A stretch of DNA of 12,300 nucleotides from Lachnospiraceae bacterium (GTDB lineage: Bacteria > Bacillota_A > Clostridia > Lachnospirales > Lachnospiraceae), in contig JAISHZ010000250.1 of assembly GCA_031262285.1 (NCBI GenBank), positions 1 through 12,300 of the forward strand, read 5' to 3'. How positions within the stretch are numbered: position 1 is the stretch's first letter; the number at the start of each line of letters is the position of its first letter. A model generated the notes under the pieces. It searched no databases. It was not told the DNA's origin and saw nothing but the letters and a program-made list of their open reading frames with translations. Shown here one piece after another: positions 1 to 5,638 of this stretch. The translations under genes and the position numbers were made by a program.

Positions 1-40
1 GGCGAACGCGTGAACTGTAATTTCTTTATTCCGAAAACAA

Positions 41-69
41 TAGTGTTTGTAGACCATATTTGGTACAAT
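41..69 (+). promoter_or_regulatory. Candidate promoter with extended -10 for the leader ORF and ABC exporter
   Basis: The -10 hexamer TACAAT at 64-69 is preceded by TGG at 61-63, giving the TGN extension of an extended -10 element. The hexamer at the matching -35 spacing (41-46, TAGTGT) is a poor match to TTGACA, which extended -10 promoters tolerate. Transcription would start near 76 and run into the leader ORF at 109. The call rests on motif matching only, and no other good promoter is visible in 1-108. Confidence 0.4.
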
Positions 70-108
70 AGTATTTAGAAAAGTATATTATTGAAGGAAG
101 GTGAACTC

Positions 109-186
109 ATGCGGAGAAACAAACGAAGTAACTACTCAGTACGGTTGAGAAATCTGCCACAGGCTGTACTGAGCGCTATGAAATAA
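109..186 (+). CDS. 25-residue basic leader peptide upstream of an ABC exporter
   Basis: This short ORF starts with ATG and has a strong ribosome binding site at 95-104 (AGGAAGGTGA), about as good as any in the window, which argues that it is translated. The product is strongly basic, with five Arg and two Lys in 25 residues, and has no signal peptide or double-glycine motif. Residues 12-14 are Arg-Leu-Arg, a +X+ tripeptide of the kind at which macrolide-bound ribosomes stall in resistance leader peptides such as ErmDL. The codons for residues 10-14 lie exactly on one arm of an inverted repeat (138-148), so a ribosome paused there would control folding of the leader RNA. I infer a regulatory leader peptide. 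A small secreted or bacteriocin-like substrate of the downstream exporter is the main alternative. No family is recognised. Confidence 0.5.
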   Translation: MRRNKRSNYSVRLRNLPQAVLSAMK

Positions 187-248
187 TTGTGACAGGAGTC
201 AACCGTACTTTTTCATTTCACCATCAAAAAATGAAAAGAGGGACGGTT
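135..248 (+). promoter_or_regulatory. Overlapping inverted repeats, candidate attenuator before the ABC exporter
   Basis: Three perfect complementarities share arms. CTCAGTAC (135-142) pairs with GTACTGAG (166-173), 8 bp. AGTACGGTTGA (138-148) pairs with TCAACCGTACT (199-209), 11 bp, and a T-run follows at 208-213. AACCGT (201-206) can also pair with ACGGTT (243-248), which lies between the exporter's ribosome binding site and its ATG. The first two pairings exclude each other because they share 138-142, and the last two exclude each other because they share 201-206. The left arm lies inside the leader ORF, over its Arg-Leu-Arg codons. This is the geometry of ribosome-controlled attenuation. 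Whether it works on transcription, on translation, or in which direction cannot be decided by eye; the 50-nt loop of the 11-bp stem is long for a simple terminator. Confidence 0.42.
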
Positions 249-1943
249 ATGAAACATTTAACAAGCATCGCAATCAAATATCGGTATCTTATGCTTCTCC
301 AAGTTGCGATAGGATTGGCATGGACATTTTTACAAAGTTTTAGTTCTCGTTATTTTCAAAACGTGATTGATCACTTTACAGACAGCAGTCTGACCATTAC
401 TCAGATTGCCATTTACGGTTCTGCGTTGATAGCGATGTATATGCTTTGCTATCTCCAAAATTACCCGGAACGTAAATTACAACATGGCATTGAGTTGAGT
501 TTAAAGACAAATGCCTTGAAAAAGATGTCTGTAATAGATTATCTCTCATACGTTAAAATTGGTACAGGCACATTAATACAGCGAATTGAAAATGGTGCAA
601 CAGCCGGGAGTAATATCCTTTTTGGATTTTATCTTCGACTTGCCAGTGAGCTGCTTCCACAAATGCTGTTCAGTATTGTCTTCATCTTTGTGATCAATCG
701 CACAATCATGATAGGGATACTGATGGGTTATGGAATCGTCTTTATCGTCACGAACATTTTGCTAAAAGTGTTATACAAGGTGAAAGCAAATATCCTGATA
801 AATGAGGAAAAGTTCAACCATTTCATTGTTCGCGGGTTCATGGAAATGGTTGTTTTCCGAGTGAATCGCCGCTTTGAGCATGAGATCAGCAAAGCAGAAA
901 CAGCTTCTGACGAAATCATTCATGCAAAGGTTCAGATGAAGCTGATTCACGAAGCGTTTTTTACCATTTTTGTCATTCTAGTTTGCTTTTTGAAAATCGG
1001 TATTATTGTGTACGGTTGGATGACACAATCTTTGACGATCGGAGGAATCGTTGCCCTCATCGCTCTTGTGGACAATGCATATACCCCTATCGCCATATTC
1101 AACGTGTGTTATGTTGATTACAAATTGGATAAAGTCGCATTTTCTCGCTATACTGACTTCTTGGATGCCAAAGAAGATGTGCACTTAACCCAAGGAGCAC
1201 AAATCTCCGAACTGTGTGGAAATCTATCTTTTTCAAGAATCGGTTTTTGCTACAAGGAAAGAGAGATTTTTTGCGATCTCAATCTGAACATAGCGCATGG
1301 TAAATCCGTCGCATTCGTAGGAGAAAGTGGTTCGGGAAAGTCAACAGCAGTAAAACTGCTTGTCGGATTACTTCATCCTGACTCCGGATGCATCACTGTG
1401 GATGGAGTAAACTTAAACGAAATCAATCTGAACAGTTATTACAAGCAGATCGCATATCTTCCACAAGAACCACCGGTTTTCGATGGTACGCTACGTGAAA
1501 ATCTTGTCTTTGATGAGGTTGTTGACGATGAGGATTTGATCAATGCAATTCGGAAAGCCGGTCTGGAAAACTTATTTGCCAAGCTTGAAAAGGGGTTCGA
1601 TACACCCCTTGGGGAAAGAGGTGTCAGTTTGTCCGGCGGAGAACGCCAATTGTTGGCACTTGCTCGCTTATGGTTCTCAAATGCAAAAATTGTCATCTTT
1701 GATGAAGCCACATCGGCAATAGACAACTTGACAGAAGAAACCGTGATGAAAAATGTCATGGACTTGCTTTCCGGAAAGACTGTGATTGCGATCGCTCATC
1801 GGCTTGATTCCATTCAGTCATATGACCACATCTTCGTGTTTCATGATGGAAGGATCGTTGAGCAAGGCAGATTCAATGATTTGATTGAAAAGCACCAGTA
1901 TTTTTATGAGCTATATAACAGAGCATCAACTCCATCGTTTTAG
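249..1943 (+). CDS. ABC exporter half-transporter (fused membrane and ATPase domains)
   Basis: This 564-residue protein has the MsbA/multidrug-exporter layout: a six-helix membrane domain, then one nucleotide-binding domain. Hydrophobic segments lie near residues 15-31, 54-70, 135-149, 153-172, 236-257 and 262-288. The ATPase domain has Walker A GESGSGKST (358-366), a Q-loop glutamine in YLPQEP (about 406), signature LSGGERQ (461-467), Walker B IVIFDEATS with catalytic Glu (481-489) and the AHR switch histidine (517). There is no C39 peptidase domain, so it is not a leader-cleaving bacteriocin exporter. The start at 249 is chosen because AGAGGGA lies at the right distance upstream; the frame is open back to a GTG at 189 that lacks a comparable site. 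It would act as a homodimer, or pair with a partner encoded elsewhere. The substrate is unknown. The leader region suggests drug efflux induced by translation inhibitors, as for Bacillus subtilis bmrCD, but lipid or peptide export is possible. Confidence 0.9.
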   Translation: MKHLTSIAIKYRYLMLLQVAIGLAWTFLQSFSSRYFQNVIDHFTDSSLTITQIAIYGSALIAMYMLCYLQNYPERKLQHGIELSLKTNALKKMSVIDYLSYVKIGTGTLIQRIENGATAGSNILFGFYLRLASELLPQMLFSIVFIFVINRTIMIGILMGYGIVFIVTNILLKVLYKVKANILINEEKFNHFIVRGFMEMVVFRVNRRFEHEISKAETASDEIIHAKVQMKLIHEAFFTIFVILVCFLKIGIIVYGWMTQSLTIGGIVALIALVDNAYTPIAIFNVCYVDYKLDKVAFSRYTDFLDAKEDVHLTQGAQISELCGNLSFSRIGFCYKEREIFCDLNLNIAHGKSVAFVGESGSGKSTAVKLLVGLLHPDSGCITVDGVNLNEINLNSYYKQIAYLPQEPPVFDGTLRENLVFDEVVDDEDLINAIRKAGLENLFAKLEKGFDTPLGERGVSLSGGERQLLALARLWFSNAKIVIFDEATSAIDNLTEETVMKNVMDLLSGKTVIAIAHRLDSIQSYDHIFVFHDGRIVEQGRFNDLIEKHQYFYELYNRASTPSF

Positions 1944-1948
1944 TTGCC

Positions 1949-1981
1949 AAACGGCTACCTCTCTATGAGGTAGCCGTTTTT
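1949..1981 (+). terminator. Intrinsic terminator of the ABC exporter gene
   Basis: A perfect 13-bp stem (1949-1961 with 1967-1979) closes a five-base loop and ends in a run of five T (1977-1981). It begins 6 bp after the stop codon. The opposite strand has no U-run, so it works mainly for the plus-strand transcript. Confidence 0.92.
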
Positions 1982-2145
1982 CTTGTAAACAAAAGCGTTA
2001 TTTATACCTTTAACATATTATCCATCAATATGCTATCTATCACTGAGGCAGTCACCTCTTGTGGAATCGTATTTGACGACCGTCCCTAATATAGACACAT
2101 CAAAATGTCGTTTGGTGCCAAATAAATAGAATTTATCATAAAGCA

Positions 2146-2175
2146 GAAAAATCGCCCCTATTTACTAGGGACGAT
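2146..2175 (-). terminator. Intrinsic terminator of the minus-strand surface-protein gene
   Basis: Read on the minus strand, ten-base arms at 2166-2175 and 2151-2160 pair with a single G-U, close a five-base loop, and are followed by a U-run (2147-2151). It lies about 50 bp after the stop codon of the BclA-like gene and should end the whole minus-strand cluster. Confidence 0.85.
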
Positions 2176-2226
2176 ATCGCAAATCAGTATCGAATATTAT
2201 GGAAATATCACGTAGAATTTTTACAT

Positions 2227-3540
2227 TTACGCCACACGTTGAATCATAATCGCGGCTCTGTTGATGCTTTGTGAGCAAGGGGTCGCGCTGGTCAAATGGT
2301 TGCAAGTATTTGATTTGTTGCAAAGTGTGACGACTTCATCTGCTAAGAGATCTGTCAAAAAGCTGCCTCGTAATGTGATCAATTCTTGCTCTCCCATCCC
2401 ATCACAGTAAGTTCCAAAAAAGGAAAACGGGTGCGGTTCTCCATTGATCAATATCGCATATACCGCATTGACCTGCCCAATGGTGGGTCGCAGTGTCAGC
2501 GAGTAGTCAATCCGATAAACCCCCGGTATTGTTACCGTAATGGCAGTTGAATTGGGGATAAATTGAAAATCCCCTGATTGGTAAGAAAGTAGGAATGTCA
2601 CTTCTCCATCACAGGGCACATCTTGTGCTCCGCCATTGTAAACTGCGTTAAAAAATGCAGGCGCGATACATTGAAATTGTGATTGCTGCTCTATCAGAGC
2701 ATTACTTGCAGTTCCATTTTGTGGAACACAATCACTTCGAATAGTCCCTTGTGAACCATAACTACTATTGTTTGATATACCGGTCTGTGGAGCGTAACTA
2801 TTTTGCAAGCTACTCTGCGTCGCGCAAGGATTCTGTATATTCGCCTGCGAACCGCAATCACTCTGTATACTGTTCTGCGGTACGCAATTATTCTGTACAC
2901 TGTTCTGCGATATGCGACTATTCTGCGTACTATCCTGTGGAATGTAATTATTTTGCGTGTTACTCTGCTGTCCACAATTGTTCTGTATACTGTTCTGGGA
3001 CGGACAATTGTTCTGCGTACTGCTTTGTGGTGTGTAATTGCTTGGTACATTGTTCTGAGGTCCACAATTGCTTTGTATACTACTTTGTGGTGTGCAATTA
3101 CTTTGAATATTGCTCTGCGGTACGCAAGCGTTTTGTACACTACTCTGTGGCGGACAATTATTTACGGTGTTGGCTTGCTGTACGTTATTGCTATTGCTTT
3201 GAACACTTCCCTGCGGTACCCCACAGTTTCTTGTACTTCCCTGTCCTGTATAATTGCTCTGCGTATCATTCGTTGATACATAACTATTCCGCGTTTCATT
3301 TGAAGAAATATAAGGATTTTTGATCGCACGACCTGTTTGGTTATTCATATCCAATGATCGATCACCGTTTACTTGACGTTGTAACGGGGAAGATGTAAAG
3401 TAACGCTCGTTTGGTAAAGGAGCACGTGTTCTTGAACCATTTTGCGCAGGTTCTTGCATATCTGTCGATTCAGGATTCGGCGTCCCATACATATATTGTC
3501 CATATCCGTCATATTCACCATTTCTCATAGAAGCTCCCAT
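2227..3540 (-). CDS. BclA-like spore-surface protein with Cys/Gln/Asn-rich decapeptide-repeat stalk
   Basis: The 437-residue product has three parts. Residues 1-70 are a polar, Gly/Tyr/Asn-rich N-terminus without a signal peptide. Residues about 72-280 are a ten-residue repeat rich in Gln, Asn and Ser with Cys or Tyr at a fixed position. Residues about 290-437 form a beta-rich C-terminal domain with the spacing of BclA/C1q-like heads (GVYRIDYSLTL, AILINGEP, and a final IMIQRVA strand). In Bacillus exosporium glycoproteins such heads trimerise on a collagen stalk; here the Gly-X-Y stalk is replaced by the decapeptide repeat. Lack of a signal peptide fits deposition on the spore from the mother cell, as does the sigma-E/sigma-K-type promoter just upstream. 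The start is uncertain: ATG at 3540 has AAGGAT ten bases upstream, but ATG at 3528 (residue 5) has GGGAG five bases upstream and suits the predicted transcript start better. The spore-surface role is inferred from domain and promoter. Confidence 0.82.
   Translation of the reverse strand: MGASMRNGEYDGYGQYMYGTPNPESTDMQEPAQNGSRTRAPLPNERYFTSSPLQRQVNGDRSLDMNNQTGRAIKNPYISSNETRNSYVSTNDTQSNYTGQGSTRNCGVPQGSVQSNSNNVQQANTVNNCPPQSSVQNACVPQSNIQSNCTPQSSIQSNCGPQNNVPSNYTPQSSTQNNCPSQNSIQNNCGQQSNTQNNYIPQDSTQNSRISQNSVQNNCVPQNSIQSDCGSQANIQNPCATQSSLQNSYAPQTGISNNSSYGSQGTIRSDCVPQNGTASNALIEQQSQFQCIAPAFFNAVYNGGAQDVPCDGEVTFLLSYQSGDFQFIPNSTAITVTIPGVYRIDYSLTLRPTIGQVNAVYAILINGEPHPFSFFGTYCDGMGEQELITLRGSFLTDLLADEVVTLCNKSNTCNHLTSATPCSQSINRAAIMIQRVA
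2761..3150 (-). repeat. Tandem 30-bp repeat encoding a ten-residue Cys/Gln/Asn motif
   Basis: Thirteen consecutive ten-residue blocks (protein residues 131-260) keep register without insertion or deletion. Typical units are PQSSIQSNCG, SQNSIQNNCG and PQNSIQSDCG. Gln is almost invariant at position 2 and common at position 6, Asn or Ser dominates at 7 and 8, and position 9 is Cys in most units and Tyr in several. More degenerate units extend the period to about residues 72-130 and 261-280 (about 2701-3327). DNA copies are diverged, so this is an old array under protein-level constraint rather than a fresh expansion. Confidence 0.9.
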
Positions 3541-3561
3541 ATGAACTACTATCCTTATTCC

Positions 3562-3592
3562 TATTTTATGCTTCGAATAGGAGAAATATGTC
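3562..3592 (-). promoter_or_regulatory. Candidate sigma-E/sigma-K sporulation promoter for the BclA-like gene
   Basis: On the minus strand the 52-bp gap contains GCATAAAATA (3562-3571), an exact fit to the sigma-K -10 consensus GCATANNNTA. GACA (3589-3592) fits the mACm -35 element with a 17-bp spacer. Overlapping it, ACATATT (3585-3591) and CATAAAAT (3563-3570) with a 14-bp spacer fit the sigma-E pattern with one -10 mismatch. Transcription would start near 3555, just upstream of the gene. This is consensus matching, strengthened by the spore-surface nature of the product. Confidence 0.6.
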
Positions 3593-4096
3593 TTAACGGA
3601 AATAACGCTCCATATGCAATGCCAAATATGAATTGTGATATTCTCGCCTGTAGGTCACATCCTCCCCAAACCAGGATGGTGCAAGGAACGCTTCCGCCGC
3701 TTCGATACTTCCAAACTCCACTTCCGCGATTAGCAACGGTTCATACGGTGGCAAGAAAACATCTAATTCGACCAACAATCGATAATCATTGGGTGGTTTG
3801 GGAAACCCTTCGCGTACTTGCGGCTCAAGTAGAGGGATATTATATCGATATTTTGAAATGATCTGACCATCTGCTTTTCCTCGCAAATGATAATAAGAAG
3901 TCTCGTCTAACGGTACATTCACTTCTTCTCGCGCCATCATCCCGGGTCCTTTAAAGGTTAAAAAAAAGTTGTTCGCGTCTTTGCGGACGCGAACGACAGG
4001 TTCAATATTTAGATATGCCTGCTCTATGTAGCGGCGCGGATAGGATTCCAGATTCGGCGGTAATTGATGGATCAAGTATTTTCGTTCGATTTCCAT
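3593..4096 (-). CDS. CYTH domain protein, probable inorganic triphosphatase
   Basis: The 167-residue protein is a complete CYTH (triphosphate tunnel metalloenzyme) domain. It opens with the signature ExExK as EIERK (residues 2-6). The charged residues that line the tunnel follow: VRVRKD (35-40), TFKG (47-50), SKYRY (81-85), VELD (109-112), AEVEFG (124-129) and the C-terminal DVTYRREYHNSYLA region. Bacterial members of this size mostly hydrolyse tripolyphosphate to PPi and Pi with a divalent metal; adenylate cyclase or thiamine triphosphatase activity is known elsewhere in the superfamily. The start codon lies inside the end of malQ, a 25-bp overlap, with GGGAG upstream within malQ, which implies translational coupling. 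Assignment to the domain is secure; the substrate is inferred. Confidence 0.88.
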   Translation of the reverse strand: MEIERKYLIHQLPPNLESYPRRYIEQAYLNIEPVVRVRKDANNFFLTFKGPGMMAREEVNVPLDETSYYHLRGKADGQIISKYRYNIPLLEPQVREGFPKPPNDYRLLVELDVFLPPYEPLLIAEVEFGSIEAAEAFLAPSWFGEDVTYRREYHNSYLALHMERYFR

Positions 4097-5583
4097 TCAC
4101 TCAATCTCCCATATAACTTTGTCATTTCATAGATACGCTCTGCAAGTTCTTGCGTAAACGCTTCCGATTCCATTCGCCATACCCAGTTTCCTCCCAAAGT
4201 TGAGGGTAAATTAAACCTTGATTCTCCACCCAACCCCAGAAAGTCTTGCATCGGAACGATAGCGGTATCCGCAACAGACGCAAGCGTAGCGCGAATAAAC
4301 GCCCAGTGTATTTCTTTCCGCGATTTCAACTGTAAATACTGTCGCGCAAATTGACGGCTTTTGGGGGTAAGAGTACGAAACCAGCTAACGAGAGAATCAT
4401 TGACATGTTTCCCGGTATATACGACACTCTTATGCACATGATAGTGAGGTAAATAGACATTAGATGCTCCGGAATCAAATGCAAACTGCAAGACTTTCAT
4501 TCCGGGAAAGCCTGTTTTCTTTAACAATCTACGAACACTATCTGTTAAAAAGCCCAAATCTTCCGCGATGATGCATGGTTTTCCCAACGCGGCTTTGAGT
4601 GCAGCAAAAAGAGAATATCCCGGTCCCTTTTCCCATCTGCCCAACACAGCGGTCTCTTCCTTGGCAGGAATCGACCAATAGGAATCAAATCCTCTAAAAT
4701 GGTCAATTCTGACAATATCGTACATTTCAAAGCAATATCGAATACGAGAAATCCACCATTCATACCCGGTCTCTTCGTGTACTTCCCAACGATACAATGG
4801 GTTCCCCCATAACTGACCCGTCTTAGAAAACGCGTCAGGAGGGCATCCCGCCACATTGATCGGCTCTAGTTGCTCGTCTAATTGAAAAAGTGTCGGATTC
4901 GCCCATACATCTGAACTGTCCAGTGCTACATAAATGGGAATATCACCGATGATTTGAATGCCATTTTGATTGGCATACTTTTTGAGATTACGCCATTGCA
5001 CATGGAATTCATATTGTTGAAAACGATAACAGCGTACTTCGGTTGACAAGAGCTGTTGATAAGCGCTGATCGCTTCCGGATCTCGCAAACGAATCTCGTC
5101 ATCCCATTCCAAAAAGCCCACGCTATCAAAATGATTTTTGATCGCCATGAAAAGACAATAGTCTTCTAACCAGAAAGAATTTTGTGCGACAAAAGCTTGA
5201 TATTCTTCTTGTTGTTCCAATCCCATCTCTTGCGCACGTGTATACGCTTTGTTCAAAAGAGCAAAACGCTCCATATAAATCTTCTTGTAATCCACTCGCG
5301 TCGGCTGTTCGCCAAAGTCTGCCTCATCGCATTCTTCCTGTGTTAAATAGCCTTTTTCCACTAACGTGAGCAAGTCAATATAATATGGATTGCCCGCAAA
5401 GGTGGAAAAGGATTGATAAGGCGAATCTCCATATCCGGTCGGTCCAAGAGGAAGTATTTGCCACAAGGATTGTCCGGCCATTTTTAGATGATCAACAAAT
5501 TCATATGCTTCTTTTGAAAATGCACCTATCCCATAAGGAGAGGGCAGCGCCGAGATCGGCATCAATATTCCGCTTCTTCTCAT
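4072..5583 (-). CDS. malQ: 4-alpha-glucanotransferase (amylomaltase, GH77) with altered third catalytic residue
   Basis: The 503-residue product is full length for the family and matches MalQ throughout: SALPSPYGIGAFS at the N-terminus, LPLGPTGYGDSPYQSFS (44-60), DVWANPTLFQLDE, and GQLWGNPLYRW (256-266). It transfers alpha-1,4-glucan segments between maltodextrins in the cytoplasm and feeds chains to glycogen phosphorylase. The nucleophile Asp294 (VRIDHFRG) and acid/base Glu341 (IIAEDLG) are present. The third catalytic Asp, normally in YTGTHDND, is missing: the segment reads YTGKHVND, with Val394 (codon GTC at 4402-4404) in its place. The motif normally like EARMNTPG is also divergent (ESRFNLPS). 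The frame is intact, so this is not a simple pseudogene, but activity is uncertain. AGGAG four bases before the ATG supports the start. It lies 55 bp downstream of glgP and overlaps the CYTH gene. Confidence 0.95.
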   Translation of the reverse strand: MRRSGILMPISALPSPYGIGAFSKEAYEFVDHLKMAGQSLWQILPLGPTGYGDSPYQSFSTFAGNPYYIDLLTLVEKGYLTQEECDEADFGEQPTRVDYKKIYMERFALLNKAYTRAQEMGLEQQEEYQAFVAQNSFWLEDYCLFMAIKNHFDSVGFLEWDDEIRLRDPEAISAYQQLLSTEVRCYRFQQYEFHVQWRNLKKYANQNGIQIIGDIPIYVALDSSDVWANPTLFQLDEQLEPINVAGCPPDAFSKTGQLWGNPLYRWEVHEETGYEWWISRIRYCFEMYDIVRIDHFRGFDSYWSIPAKEETAVLGRWEKGPGYSLFAALKAALGKPCIIAEDLGFLTDSVRRLLKKTGFPGMKVLQFAFDSGASNVYLPHYHVHKSVVYTGKHVNDSLVSWFRTLTPKSRQFARQYLQLKSRKEIHWAFIRATLASVADTAIVPMQDFLGLGGESRFNLPSTLGGNWVWRMESEAFTQELAERIYEMTKLYGRLSEWKSNENT

Positions 5584-5638
5584 ATGACTCCTATCTGTCC
5601 GATCTCGGGCTTTTCAATTTTATGTTGTGATTTGAGTG

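Noticed and set aside
189..248. Longer N-terminus for the ABC exporter starting at GTG 189
   Set aside because: No suitable ribosome binding site serves that codon, and the extra residues would cover the right arm of the inverted repeat. The ATG at 249 has a good site and leaves a normal ABC-exporter N-terminus.
2002..2085. A 27-codon open stretch on the minus strand (ending SILMDNMLKV) in the gap between the two convergent terminators, possibly a gene remnant
   Set aside because: It follows directly after an in-frame stop codon, has no start codon at its head and no ribosome binding site, and the plus strand is equally open there. I recognise no family, so it is not supported as a pseudogene.
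2694..3323. Long open frames (148-190 codons) in other frames of both strands across the repeat region
   Set aside because: They are by-products of the 30-bp periodicity of the surface-protein gene. A repeat unit divisible by three keeps every frame open. They lack ribosome binding sites and sensible protein composition.
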